Below are positions 22,661-35,836 of a DNA stretch of 64,000 nucleotides, piece by piece. The notes below the pieces were generated by a model. The model made no database searches. It was not told the DNA's origin and saw only the letters and a list, made by a program, of their open reading frames with translations. The stretch is taken from contig JABACO010000004.1 in NCBI GenBank assembly GCA_013339895.1, forward strand, positions 2,244,379-2,308,378, given 5' to 3'. This DNA is from Ephydatia muelleri. Its lineage: Eukaryota > Porifera > Demospongiae > Spongillida > Spongillidae. A program made the translations under genes and the position numbers. Numbering within the stretch: the first letter of the stretch is position 1; the number at the start of each line of letters is the position of its first letter.

Positions 22661-24106
22661 ATGCGGTTTAGTCTACGACTGTTTGCAGCCAAACTAGTGA
22701 AAAGCACATTGCGCGCGAAGAGAGTTGACCTCAGAATGAGCAACAGCGGCGGAGAAGACGTCCTAGCCCCCCTCAGGAAGGCTATACAAGAACAGGTAGT
22801 GTATTGAGTGTGAGCACGTGGCTGGAGCTAGATATAGCTTTCTTTTGTGTTACATTGCCACTAACTTCCATAGGATGAACTGGTGCACCGTTTGAAGCTG
22901 GAGAACAGGTCTACGGTGGAGGTGGAGAGAGCCTTGACAGAACTCAAGGCGCGAAAGAAGCAGCTGGAGAACAAGGAAGAAGAGCTGTCCGGAAAGAAGA
23001 AGTTTGACCGAAGCGGGTTGGAGGACTTGGTGAAGCGTCGCTTTTTCTTTGGGCCGGCGTTTTCCATTTACGGAGGTCAGTGAGGGACAGCCGTTGCGAC
23101 TCATTAGTGGGAGAAAAAAATCGAGGGGACGGATGATGAGGGGACCTCTACAAAGCGCTGTTCTATGTTAACATTTAGATGACTGAAAAGTAAAAGCACT
23201 ACTATCCAATATTTTGTGAGCTAAAGCACTACAGAACTGAATAACCAGTACAGTCCATTAAGTGCTCATATTTTATTTCATTTTTTTTCCTTCCATCAAA
23301 ACACATAAATAGAAGTACCGCAACTCAGACTTCTAAGTGCCTCATCCTCAGGACTGCAGTACACAGTGTACACTCCCACTACATAACACAATTCGAGTGT
23401 TGCTTGCCTCATGTGTCGCTGTACACAACAAATCAAAGCTAGCGTGTGGACTTCATACCTGGCTTCGTGTGCAAGGGGGGGAAAAAACCAAACCACAGGA
23501 TTGGAGGGTTAGCCGTTAGATCAACCAATGAGACTGTGAGAATAGCTAGCATACTGGTCCCCAGTCTCAATGGATCCTGGGTTAGGCACGGGCCAAGTAA
23601 AAACCGCTTTTCATTTTGCACTACATGCAGGGAAAGCCATCATCAATTAAATCTCTCATCAGATTAGCCAAGACAATGTATGTACTGGGTACCTCCCTCG
23701 CTATATGTGACTGTGTGGGTGTGGGTGATCTCGTCATGTGTGTGGGTGTGGGTGATCTCGTCATGTGTGTGGGTGTGGGTGATCTCGTCATGTGTGTGGG
23801 TGTGGGTGATGGTGTGGGTGTGGGTGATCTAGTCATGTGTGGGTGTGGGTGATCTAGTCATGTGTGTGGGTGTGGGTGATCTAGTCATGTGTGTGAGTGT
23901 GGGTGATCTAGTCATGTGTGTGGGTGTGGGTGATCTAGTCGTGGGTGTGGGTGATCTAGTCATGTGTGTGGGTGATCTAGTCATGTGTGTGGGTGAACTA
24001 GTCATGTGTACTGTCAGAATGGCTAGGTTCAAGTGCATTATGAACTCTGTACTGCACACCACATGCACATGCACACACACATGCACATGCACACACACGC
24101 ACACTT

Positions 24107-24153
<47 letters not shown>

Positions 24154-25106
24154 AGTGGCTGGCTTGTACGACCTTGGACCCATGGGGTGTGCCATGAAAG
24201 CCAACCTCCTCTCACAGTGGCGCTCCCACTTTGTCCTGGAGGAGCACATGCTGGAGGTGGATACCACCATATTGACCCCTGAGCCCATCCTCAAGTAAGA
24301 GAGGGCTCCTTATATGGGCATAGGAAGGCTGTCCGCTCCTTTTCTTCTGTTAACCTCCACTATGTCACTGTTGTATCTTGTACTTACACTTCCATGGTAG
24401 TACTTTAAACGGAGTGGGATTTATCTCTTGTGGCATTCTTGTGCTGTTGTGTATCCTTGAAACTGCTTTAACTCTTTTGCAGGCAACAGCCCTATAATGC
24501 CACTCTTCTATCTAACCTAAACGTTTTTGAAGTTGCTCAGAGGAAAGGTTTATTTGCTTCCCTCAAGCTGTTTACATTCCTCGGCATATTCTTCACAATA
24601 CTGCATAATTGCCAACACCCTCGACGCTGCAAATTTGATCTCCTCAAGATCACGGCTTCAGTTACCAGATCACGGCTTCAGTTACCAGGAACTTTAAACT
24701 ATTCAGCGTCGAGGGTGTTGGCAATTATGCAGTATTGCGAGGAATATGTGTATTGAGGAATGTAAACAGCTTGAGGGAATTTGAAAAGCAAATAAACCTT
24801 TCCTCTGAGCAACTCCAAAAACGTTAATGGTTAGATAGAAGAGCGACATTACAGCATAATGTTGCAACTGTTGTCCTGCTAAAGAGTTAGAGTAGGATTT
24901 TATCGAACTAGCTCTTGTTGCTACGTTACATGTACATCAATTGTATCAATATAGTTTAAGCAGCCATCTAAGAGCTGATGACTAGTATTTGTATGTACAT
25001 GTGTATTCATTTATGTTTTTAGTGTCATCTCTCTCTCTTCTCTCTCCCTCTCTCCCGCCCTCCATCTCTTTTCCTCTCTCTCTCTCCTATCTCTCTCTCT
25101 CTCCTT

Positions 25107-25143
<37 letters not shown>

Positions 25144-25174
25144 GCTCTCTCTCTCCCCTCCCTCCATCTCTTTT

Positions 25175-25205
<31 letters not shown>

Positions 25206-28200
25206 TCCAGAACATCAGGTCACGTGGACAGGTTTGCTGACTTCATGGTCAAGGATTCCAAGACTGGAGACTGTTACCGTGCCGACCACTTGTTGGCAGA
25301 ACACCTGGAGAAGCTTTCCAACGACCCCAAGTGCTCCAAAGATAAGAAGGCTGAGTATGATTTGATTATGAAGCAGGTGGGTTGGGTCTGGGAACTACTG
25401 TTTTAACTCTTTGATGGCTAATTAATACGTACACATAAAAGTTTATTGTGCTGCCAAATTTAAAAGGTCAAATGGAATGTGTGTTTTGAGTAAACTTCTT
25501 ATTGCATTGTAATGGAAGGTACATGTACACCTTTCTTTTCTGATACAAACGAATGCGTTCTTCCAAGGTAACTCACACATGTTTTAGTTGGTGTCTTCCT
25601 CATTGGATGATTCTTTGGCTCATTAGTGGCTTCTTTTTTGTTCTACGTGTGTGCGTGCAAGAGATGAACCGTCAAAGGATTTTTCATATTTGCCAGTAGG
25701 GAACCATAACACGCCCACGCAACTATCAGCAGCCATTTTTACTATGAACTAGTGGTTTTCACGCTTCCAGCTGTCATTAACTGCTTATAAAAATGCGCTA
25801 GGCACTGTAGCTAGGCACTGTAGGGATGTCTGCATGCGAGTGAATGACTCTTTGATCACAAGTGCATGTGTACATACATGTGCCCACACGGTACAGGAAC
25901 AAACTCAACACAAACTCTGCTACAAACTCTTGTGTTGATCGAGTTTGTTGTTGCAACCATGTGTGCACATGTGGTGGCTTTAAATTGAATGGCAGGCATC
26001 TTTAAACGTAGTGTGGAATGTGATTTGATGTACTGAACAATATGTGGTCTGCAAAGTGTGGGAAGTTTGGACATAGATTGTTACAGAAGGGTCATTTGGT
26101 CATTTTGTTAGTAGCCTAGCTGCCATAGATTGTTACAGAAGGGTCATTTTGTTAGTAGCCAGCTGCCATAGATTGTTACAGAAGGGTCATTTTGTTTAGC
26201 CTAGCTGCCATAGATTGTTACAGAAGGGTCATTCTGTTAGTAGCCTAGCTGCCATAGATTGTTACAGAAGGGTCATTCTGTTAGTAGCCTAGCTGCCATA
26301 GATTGTTACAGAAGGGTCATTCTGTTAGTAGCTTAGGCGCTAATGCTGCTCTCATCACCACCACTGTGAGATCATCTTGGTTAATGACCTCCTCCTCCCA
26401 ACACTCTTAAGCCCCACCCCTCCTCCTCCCCACTCCCTCCAGGTTGACAATTACAAGGAAAAGGAGCTGACGGAACTGTTCAGGAAGTACGAGGTGAAAG
26501 CTCCTGTGACTGGGAACCCGGTCACTGACCCAGTCTACTTCAACCTTATGTTTGCCACTTCCATCGGCCCAGGAGGCCAGATAGCTGGGTAGGTGGGTGT
26601 GGCACCAGTGTGATGTCACTACTCTGCCCTGCTCTGTCTTCTACTGCAACCACCACCGCCACCATCACACTCCCTTTCCATCCCTACCTCTCACCCACGC
26701 CCCTTTCCTTCTAATATTGTGTTGAGTTTGTTGCTGGACTGAGTGTGCGCCTGCACATTCACACACACACCTGACATACCTGCACATTCACACACACACA
26801 CCTGACATACATGTACCTGCACATTCACACACACGTGTACACACCTGACATACCTGCACATTCACACACACGTGTACACACCTGACATACCTGCACATTC
26901 ACACACACACACACACACACCTGACATACCTGCACATCACACACATAACTGTTCTGTTCTCCCTTGCCTTCTATTCTGTTCTGTTCTCTGTCACCTGTTC
27001 AGCTTCTTGAGACCAGAGACTGCCCAGGGCATTTTTGTCAACTTCAAGAGACTGCTGGAGTTCAACAATGGCAAGTTGCCCTTTGCGGCAGCGCAGATCG
27101 GCAAGTCGTTCAGGAACGAGATCTCCCCACGCTCCGGGCTCCTGAGAGTGCGCGAGTTTGAGATGGCCGAGATTGAGCACTTTGTTAATCCCGACAAGCG
27201 AAACGACTTCCCCAAGTTCTCGACAGTGGCTGAAGTGAAGGGGACCTTTCTGTCCGCTTGCAATCAGGTGGACGGCAAACCAGCCGAGGAGATGACGTTT
27301 GGTGAAGCCCTTAGGCTGGTGAGTGGTGTCCTTAAAACTGCTGGTTGTGTTCACGGAATGCCTTCGCGCATGCACACATACTTGCACACACACTCACACA
27401 CACATATTTTTGGACCACACAAAACACGCACACCCCAAATAAACACCAAATGCTTAAACATGTGTGTGATTACACATCTATAACACACATCACACATCTA
27501 TAACACACATCACACATACATACATACATACATACATACATACATACATACATACATACATACATACATACATACATACATACATACATACATACATACA
27601 TACATACACACTCACACACATCATAGCGACTGATAGCAAACGCTACTCTAGCCTACTACATGGCCAGGATCCATCTGTACATGGTCAAGGTGGGAGTGGA
27701 CCCTGCAAAGCTTCGCTTCAGGCAGCATATGAGCAATGAGATGGCGCACTACGCCTCGGACTGTTGGGATGCAGAGTGCAAAACCTCCTATGTAAGCCCC
27801 CCGCTCACCAGGTCCCCTTCCCTTTCACACACACCCACCCTCCAGGAGAGACTAAGCAAGCTTTCAGTTGTGTCTGCTGAAAATACTATTTGATGTCATT
27901 GTTGTCCTTTTTTTTTTTTTGTCTTTTTATGTCTCTTTGTCTTTTGGCTGTTTATTGTGGTTCAAAACTTTCCACCCATTTCATAACTTCCTCCCTCTCC
28001 TTGTTCCCTCCTCCCCCTCCCCCTTTCCCCCCCCCCCCCCAGGGCTGGGTGGAGTGTGTAGGGTGTGCGGATCGATCCTGCTATGACCTCACATGCCACT
28101 CGAGGGCTACCAAAGTGGACCTCTCGGCAAAGGAAGACCTCCCGACCCCTCGCCAGGTGGACGTGGTGGAGGTGGTCCCTGACAAGGGTCTGATCGGAAA

Positions 28201-28556
28201 GCAGTTCCGCAAGGACGCCAAGGTCATCACTGAATATCTCACTGGCCTGTCGGGTGATGCTGTGAAGCAAGTGGAGCAGGAGCTGGCTGAAAAAGGGTAA
28301 GGAAGGACTTACTCTAAAAGAGTGCTGGTGTGCTGGGTCTTCTAAAGGGTAAGGGAGGATTTGCTCTAGAAGATTACTTGTTTGGGTAAGGAGATAGTAC
28401 ATGTACTTGATCTTTAGAAGTAATGACAAAGTTGCTTGACCTTCCTTCCCCTTCCCCCATGCCCACATTAATGAAGGATGTGTTGTAGATATTTGCGGAA
28501 TGGTTTGTTCCTCACTCACTCCACCTCCTACTCTCCTCTTCCCCTCACCTTGCCTT

Positions 28557-28633
<77 letters not shown>

Positions 28634-30754
28634 CTCCCTCCCTCCCTTTCTCTCTCTAGTTCTTACACACTGCAGGTTGATGGGAACTCATTTACACTTC
28701 AATCAAATATGCTCACTGTTAAGAGATACGAGAAGACCATACATGGTGTGTTAGGGGATGCAGTGGTGATCCTGCACTTATGTCGCCTCCTCCACTGTCC
28801 CCTTGCTTTGTGGAAATGTGGCACTTAAGATATGATAGTTTCCTTTTCATCTCCCATCCTCCCTCCCTACCTTATCACCCACCATCCCTACCTTTCAGAA
28901 TTTAAGAAAGGCAATGGTGCCCCTCTCACTGCATAGTTGTTGAGGCTGCATGATATGTGTGGCCCCTCTCACTGCATAGTTGTTGAGGCTGCATGATATG
29001 TGTGGCCCCCTCTCACTGCATAGTTGTTGAGGCTGCATGATTTGTGTGGCCCCCTCTCACTGCATAGTTGTTGAGACTGCATGATATGTGTGGCCCCCTC
29101 TCACTGCATAGTTGTTGAGGCTGCATGATATGTGTGGCCCCCTCTCACTGCATAGTTGTTGAGACTGCATGATATGTGTGGCCCCCTCTCACTGCATAGT
29201 TGTTGAGGCTGCATGATATGTGTGGCCCCTCTCACTGCATAGTTGTTGAAGCTGCATGATATGTGTGGCCCCTCTCACTGCATAGTTGTTGAGGCTGCAT
29301 GATATGTGTGCATGAATAACTTTTGATTACAAAGCGATATAAAGTAAAATTCCAACCGAATTAAACGACAATTGTAGGGAGAGGAAGAGAGGGGTGATGA
29401 TACGATAGGTAGGGAGATTAACACTGTTGTATGATTGCTATTCACTTCTTTGTGTGCGTCTTTGTTCCCTGCAGTGGTGGATGTCATTCCCTCGGTGATT
29501 GAACCCTCCTTCGGGATTGGACGCATACTGTACACGATCCTGGAGCACAGTTACAGGGTGAGAGAGGAGGATGAGCAGAGGAAGTGGCTAGCCCTACCTT
29601 CCCTGGTTGCACCAATCAGCTGCTCCGTTCTGCCTCTGAGCGGCAACGAAGAGTTCATTCCTTTCATTGCTAAGATAGGTGAGGAAAGAGACAGGCATAG
29701 CGGGGGGGGGGGGGGGGGGGGGGGGCATGGAAACGATCACACTTGCGTTCAAAGTTATATGTTGTGTACATGGTGTGTGACTAAACATGCATGTTGTATG
29801 GACATTAACAACAGAACAATATCAAAAATAATAATAAATATGTACAGCTTAAATAACATAGAATGTACCATGTGAACAGTGTGCAATGTCAGCAAAGCAT
29901 ACTCCAGAGGTGAGGTTGTATTAAGCCTGCTAGGATTGGTTGACCTACATGCTGTTGGCAGCTGTGAAAATAGGTGTTGTTTTGAGTGCATGTATTTTAA
30001 TGTGTAGTCTGTAATGCATTAGGCTGGCTAAACCTCTACTCTAGTTCGAGAAAGGGGGGGAGGGGGGGGTGTAACACTTGTGGAGTTGGCAAGGGTTGTA
30101 AGCACACCTATTATGAGCTGGGGAGTAAATATCTGTGGTCACCCACCCCTCCTGCCTTAGAAATTATGGACTATGTGTCTGGAATGGAAATTTTTTGTGT
30201 AAACTAGAACCTCCACACACCTTTCCCCCATGGGATGGGGCGTGGGTGGTTCCTCCCACGCTAACACATTACCTTCATTTGTAAAGGTATTCAAATGGTG
30301 GGTGGGTTTGATCCGCTTCACTCACCTTAGCTGAGAGTTTGAAAGAGGCTGGCATTGCACACAAGGTTGACGACAGCAGTGGGTCCATTGGACGGCGCTA
30401 TGCGCGCACTGACGAGATTGGTATTCCATTTGGAGTCACCATAGACTTCGATACCATCAAGACAGACTCTGTGACCTTGAGGGAACGAAATTCCACCCGC
30501 CAAGTCAGGATTAAGGTGAGTGCAATGATTTACTGTTGCATTTAAAATGTGAAATAAAACTAGAAACAGAAAAGTCATTGGAGTATTTACTTGACAATAA
30601 TTTGTCACTGTCGCTGTGGCAACACCCATCTTTACAGATCAGCGAGCTGGCTGAGGCTGTGAGGGGATTGGTCAGAGGTTGGTTTGTCTGGGCGGATGTG
30701 GAGGCGAAGTACCCGGCATTCAGTGGGCAGGAGAGTACTACTAGTCAGGAATGA
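22661..30754 (+). CDS. GARS1: Glycyl-tRNA synthetase, 12 exons, dual start codons
   Basis: Class II synthetase charging tRNA-Gly. Exons: 22661-22795, 22874-23075, 24153-24294, 25211-25376, 26443-26588, 27003-27318, 27627-27791, 28043-28296, 28660-28745, 29475-29678, 30331-30515, 30638-30754. All phases agree, giving 705 residues (human 739). The first Met starts a basic, acid-free stretch ([20 protein letters not shown]), a mitochondrial-type presequence. Met26 at 22736 starts MSNSGGED, the expected cytosolic form, as in human GARS1. A WHEP-like coiled coil covers ~38-85. Class II motif 2 is [16 protein letters not shown] and motif 3 lies in [14 protein letters not shown]. The anticodon-binding domain includes [19 protein letters not shown]. 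Introns are unusually rich in CT, CA and minisatellite repeats placed against splice sites. Identity is certain. Confidence 0.96.
23705..24005. repeat. ~24-bp GTGTGGGTGTGGGTGATC minisatellite
   Basis: About 13 units of GTGTGGGTGTGGGTGATCT then CGTCAT or AGTCAT, with several shortened copies near the right end. Intron of the synthetase gene. Confidence 0.9.
24060..24152. repeat. (CA)n ending at a splice acceptor
   Basis: CA tract whose last unit is the CACACAG acceptor of synthetase exon 3 (exon starts at 24153). Confidence 0.9.
24469..24890. mobile_element. Foldback MITE in synthetase intron
   Basis: Two arms of ~170-190 bp are inverted copies of each other. The left arm carries TTAACTCTTTTGCAGG and CACCCTCGACGCTG. 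The right arm carries CAGCGTCGAGGGTG and CCTGCTAAAGAGTTAG. A short centre contains a tandem GATCACGGCTTCAGTTACCA duplication. There is no coding capacity. Ends near TAACTCTTT on both sides look like terminal inverted repeats; target duplications are not clear. Confidence 0.8.
25021..25208. repeat. (CT)n-rich tract against a splice acceptor
   Basis: About 190 bp of CTCTCT with CCCTCC interruptions, ending in CTCTCCAG, the acceptor of synthetase exon 4. Confidence 0.92.
26070..26330. repeat. ~44-bp minisatellite, ~6 copies
   Basis: Unit TAGCTGCCATAGATTGTTAC then AGAAGGGTCATTTTGTTAGTAGCC, with a 4-bp insertion in the first copy. Synthetase intron. Confidence 0.92.
26755..26945. repeat. CA-rich minisatellite
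   Basis: ACCTGACATACCTGCACATT followed by variable (CA)n, about five copies, between synthetase exons 5 and 6. Confidence 0.85.
27505..27610. repeat. (CATA)n microsatellite
   Basis: About 25 CATA units immediately upstream of synthetase exon 7. Confidence 0.95.
28557..28657. repeat. (CT)n tract against a splice acceptor
   Basis: CT dinucleotide tract ending at the TCTCTCTAG acceptor of synthetase exon 9. Confidence 0.93.
28915..29310. repeat. 43-44-bp minisatellite, ~9 copies
   Basis: Unit GGCCCCTCTCACTGCATAGT then TGTTGAGGCTGCATGATATGTGT, varying by one C in the C-run and by GAGGCT/GAGACT/GAAGCT. Synthetase intron 9. Confidence 0.95.
29702..29725. repeat. Poly-G run, ~24 nt
   Basis: Uninterrupted G run 23 bp after the donor of synthetase exon 10. 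Confidence 0.95.
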
Positions 30755-30988
30755 AACCATGGAAACAAGACTGTTGTGTTTTTGTTGAAAATTTTTTTTA
30801 TAATTTAGAAATTGGAATGAGGTTGTCATACAGTTGCCAAAATCAAGTTTATCATGTTGATGTGTTGTGTCATTTAGGGCTGGCTGGCTGGCATGTGTAT
30901 TATATGTAGATAGTTTTCATAGCACTTACAATTATTAGTGTACATGTATCTATACAAAAAAATAATAATCAGCTTATATGTATATGCA

Positions 30989-31777
30989 TCATGCAGTGGT
31001 AAAAAGATCCCTGTAATTGACGTGGGTAATTGTTCCAGCATCATTGGTGCAGCTGTGCTCAGCTTTCCAGCATTGCAGTTTCAAAACAGAGCGATAGGTT
31101 GAACACTTAGAGCAGCGCACAGCTCGACTATCATGTGGAAGTAGAAGGGGACAACTACTATGCCTAATAGTCATTACGCCAGGAATGGAAGTTTCATCTC
31201 TGAATGCCACCTGCGTCCCTGCATGTGATATGTAAAATAGTAACAAAACATACCAAGTCAAGGGTAATCATATACCTTCAGAACTATGCAGTGTTGGTGA
31301 GAAACTATTCCACTGTTGTACTAAGTCTCAGCATCAGGATTTCCTAAACAGATCTTGCAAGAATCCAGAATTTCAATGAGCTGATACACAGCATACACTG
31401 AACAAAGTGTGGCACTGATTTTGGACAACTGTGGGAGCAAATCAACTGTGATGAGCCCAGTGCTGAAACAGACCAGTTCAGCGTTTCCAAAATGGAAATA
31501 GTTATCAGAACAGTAGGTGTGGTACATGAAGGAACAACCATCTTGCAAAGGGTAAGTGGCACCCCTCAGCAGCAACAACCCAGGACGCCTTTAATCCTTG
31601 GGTACGCAGCAACACAACTAACTGCTGAATCTTGGGGACAACAGAGATAGTGAGATTGCCAGGAGTTACAGATACGTTCACAAGGTGCCGCGAAACAGAT
31701 ACAACAAGGCTACGTAGTTGCGCCTTTTCCCTTTTCGCGTTCTTAATTGAACACATACGAAACTTTGGCCGACTCAT
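30989..31777 (-). pseudogene. Cysteine-motif, transposon-like coding fragment
   Basis: Minus-strand frames carry SDNYFHFGNAELVCFSTGLI, then SATLCSVYAVYQLIEILDSC with KICLGNPD, then SSCPLL, CSKCSTYRS and THVNYRDL. The CxxC and 'NYR-[DY]-L' pattern resembles the N-terminal half of uncharacterised TE-associated proteins I recall from cnidarians and sponges, upstream of a P-element-like or similar core. No core domain follows here. Stops separate the pieces, or they are short exons with introns I cannot place. Unrecognised; the coding impression is from amino-acid pattern only. Confidence 0.35.
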
Positions 31778-33559
31778 AGAACGGTCCTGTGGTAATAAAA
31801 TTTTTATCTTCGACTACAACAGGCAGTTTCTGTTTTAGCTGGCCCCTTAGAAATGCTATACGTTCTTTCTTGACGGTACAACTGTTGGACACTGCCACAT
31901 AGCCATCAAACTGTTTCAGGCCATAAAACTGTTACAGTCGATTAGTACAAACCATTTGTAGTAACGAGACGTTATTAGTAACCTTATGGCACGTAACCTG
32001 CATGCACAAGAAACAGTCCTACACAAAAATTTGGTCACGGCAAGTCTCTTTTTCGCAGAAATTAAATCCTGACACCAGATGTTTTAAGCGATCAAAAGGT
32101 AGGTAGTGATACTAGATATTGAAAATCCAACACAAACTCACCTCTCTATACTATCTCTGATGGTAGTGGTTGCGGCTTTGTCGACAGTTTGAGGACGAGT
32201 CTGTTTGACACTGAATGAGAGATGACTGAAAGGTACTGAAGGAATGTAGGAAGTGTTGACTGTTCACATGTAGAAACTACTCGACTGTCGTTTAGCTTGT
32301 GAATTAGTGGTGTGGTGCCATACTTTTAATGGATCGAATGTGTATAAATGTGCCTACTAAATATGGGCCGATCAAAGGTCTGGTTACTAAATTAAAATTA
32401 AAATGTATCTAATTTATCGACACAGTACTAAAGTAATCACGCGACCTCTCAATCAAAAAGCTCAACACATGGAAACATTGGAGCCGACGAACAGGTTAGT
32501 TTTTGAAAAGTCGGAGGAAGGATTGAAGCTAGTGATCGGATTATAGACTTTATGTTTCTCATAGAAGCGTGCACATTTTAGCAGTAAGGGTTTATATACT
32601 GTTCGTACGTGGTTTGTTCTTCAATGGTTGTGTCATTTTAAGCGGTGCATATTATGGGAGCGATGTTCTAAACCATTTGAACATTGCATGCGCGCACATG
32701 TTACACCACAACGCTCTCCGGTTGACGAGGGAAGGGAGGGGACACAAGATGCATAGGGGTAAAGTTACCTTTTACATGTGTGCATGTACCAGCGCGACGC
32801 GTCATACCATCTACATGCAAGGTGGCATGGTTGACGACACTGTTTTCGCGTAGGCCTATGTGATTGGTCGGGCAACGCTGTCACCATAACAGCAAAACCA
32901 AAATAAATGCGACGAATCAACGCTGTATTAGTTTCGGGGCCTAACCCGTGTACGCGATAAATAACAATACTCACTAATTTAAATACAACCGTAGCTACAT
33001 TTACAGTATTCTTGGTGTCCCGATGAATGAGAAGCTCATTGTGGGTTCGTCCAGTCTATGATCATGTGACTGAAGGTCAGCAGTCTCTATGATCCAATAT
33101 CACGTGCGCTCACACCACTACGTCATACATTAAATGAAGTTCGTACCCTTTTTTTTCTTCAAACGAAGGACCCTCCTGCTCTCAAAGCTTTGAACGCTCT
33201 GGTTTCCTAACCAAATGGTGGTTATGGGCACTTCAGCTGATAGATTGACTGTAACCTGATCTTTTGATCTTGCAACCGTAACAGTCTAGAAGAAGAGATC
33301 CGTTTTCCCTCATCAAGCCAAGGGGGAACGCTGTTAATTTTGCAAGTGAATTTGGGTGTACATCTGAAGGTTATATATGTATAATGTTCTCTGTTAATTG
33401 ATCATCTTGTTGCCATGGTTCTATAGACTCAGCCTCAGGGTTCTGTATGGTCAGCTGGCCCGTTCTTAGAGGGTTTCATAAACTCTCTGTTTCTATGGAG
33501 CACATTACCCTCTACATTAAACACATAGGACCAACCGGATCCATACCTTATCTGTACAG

Positions 33560-35060
33560 GAGACTGGTTCTGCTGGGCCTTCTTAGCTTTGACATCCTTA
33601 ACCAGAACTGGTTCGCTAACTTGTAACGGGGGTAGAATCTTTCCATAGCTGTGTTGGTGTTCTTGTATGTGATGCTTTATTCTCCCAAACCTTTGCCGCT
33701 AGACAGGCTCTAACGTCCTCACTTTCATTCAGGGGGACCACACTTCTAGTTCTCCTTCCAAACAACCGCTGACATGGACTTGTGCCTAAATCTAGTGCTG
33801 CCACTCTAGTATGACTAGTATCCTGACTCCTTTTCAACAGTCTCTTGGCAATCTTCACAGCAGCTTCCGCTTTGCCATCTGACCGACTATGATTTGGTGC
33901 TGACACTGAGTGAGCAAACTCCCATGGCTTAGCGAATTTCCCGAATTCATATGACAGGAGCTGTGGTCCTCCATCAGTGTGTACCACCTCTGGAATACCA
34001 TGTCAGGCAAATTGTTCCTTGCAAATAGTAATAACAGCTGAGGTCAGAGTGAGAAAGTTTTGACATTTAGAAGAAATATGTTAGATAATTCACCTCGATC
34101 AAGTATTCTTCTTTGCTGCAAAATAAATTCATTCCACTGTTGCACCTGCGATGTTTTGGTATATCGTGGGCTAGGTATTTTTCTTTATGCTGTGCTGGAG
34201 CATCTTTCTCACAGCTTCAGCACGCTTTGATAACCTTGAGTCATGTTGGGCCAGTCACAGCATCCTTGGCTCTGTGATGGGTTGATTCTCAGCCCACATG
34301 GCTAGTGTGAAGTCTCTGAAGATAATCTGCTCTTTCCCAGCGACTGTGGCACTACTACTTTTTCCCATTTGTAGAGGACACCATCTTGGTACACTAGTCA
34401 TTCCTTAAAATTTCAGTATTTTGTGCGGGCACATCTTTCACCTGGTTTGGCCACCCCTGCACGAGAACCACTTTTTGTTCTTCATCATCCACTGCTGCCT
34501 TCTGAACCTCCACCAACCTCTGATCCCTTACATGCACAGCATCCTTACACTGTGCATGTAAGGGATCAGCTTATCCTCTTCTGTAGCCCATGATGGGGCA
34601 TCTGCTACTATCTGCTCTTACCCAGTGATTTATGACACAACCAAATTGTACCTCTGTAGGGACAGCAACATTTACTGTAGCCATTGTGGCGCTGCCAAAA
34701 TGGACTACTTGTTAATGTCTTCCAGCAGTTTGTGATCGGTTTCCACAGCTGTTCTCTTTACATATATATATATCGATCAATTACAGGCAAACACAATAGC
34801 GAGATCTATGGCTACATAATGTTTTTTGCTGTTGCTAAGAGACCTTGATACCGACATAATTGGGCAACCGTCTTGTAAGCAGTTTGCACTCAAAACATCG
34901 GAGCTAGTACAGCGTATCACAATGTATGGTCGTTAGCTTATTTACATCATAATGCACTAGCAGGAGTTCACTCGTGATGAACTTCTTGACCCCATCAAAA
35001 CATGTCTGCTCTAACTCACCCCAGTTCCTTTTGACGTTGGCTTCCTCAATGGCTCAGTTG
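33560..35060 (-). pseudogene. Ty3/gypsy-like pol remnant, copy A
   Basis: Minus-strand fragments run in pol order. RNase H-like pieces lie at 35,050-34,520, a WP-N-MTQ 'zinc-knuckle' stretch near 34,250, and the integrase core at 33,987-33,616. The core reads HTDGGPQLLSYEFGKFAKPW, then SDGKAEAAVKIAKRLLKRSQ and TSPCQRLFGRRTRSVVPLNE. The second catalytic D (TDGGPQ) and the E (GKAEAAVK) are visible; the first D lies in a stop-containing stretch. Many stops show it is dead. It was copied as part of the segmental duplication. Confidence 0.8.
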
Positions 35061-35836
35061 CCTGCGAGAGATTTGGAACAAATTTGACCAAACAGTTACA
35101 CATTTGGTTGTCGCAATGTCTGTGACATTACTTATTTCAGGCGTTTGATCTTCAGAACCAGCATGTCATAGAACTATCAATGAAATATTCTGTGCATGTA
35201 CTTTCTGATTTAACTTTTAAAGCTACATTATCATATTGATTCACATCACATGCACATTCATAGTACAACTTGCAACTATATGCAGGTTGAGTTGACACTT
35301 ATGAGCATTCTCACGGGTTCCCAGTCCATGGTCATCCACAAAGGTTCTTCTTCGCTGACCATAAAAATTTTTTTGGTGGTCCATGGTTATTACCTCATTA
35401 TGGGATCGATTTGCGAAAACGGAGCTAACGCAATTTTGAATTTTAAATATTCTTGACGTCTGAAATGTCCTCTATACAGTGCTTCTTAAAGTTCTGAATC
35501 TGACCACACCATAGAATATAGGACGGAGGGAAATTGGAAATAGGACTCCTCATTGTTGCATAAGGTCTACAATTGCATGTCAGGTGTCCTTGATAGCCAT
35601 ACATTATTGCCTAGCTGCCTACTTGCATGAGGCCCTGTCCATGTGCAACCACACCCATCATTAGCCTCCTCTATGGTGTCTCATATGCAGTGACATGCAT
35701 TTATAAGATCCTGGGCACTAAGCATCTTATTATATTGCAATACTATGCCTAATACTATTGTTTGATTAGAATGGGACAATACATTCAAGTGCTTCATTTC
35801 GGTTTAATACACCGCTACCCTACCAATAGTGTGATT

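Noticed and set aside
32569-32853. Frame conserved in both duplication copies (also 59849-60154)
   Set aside because: Conservation is explained by the segmental duplication; there is no family resemblance and the start differs between copies.
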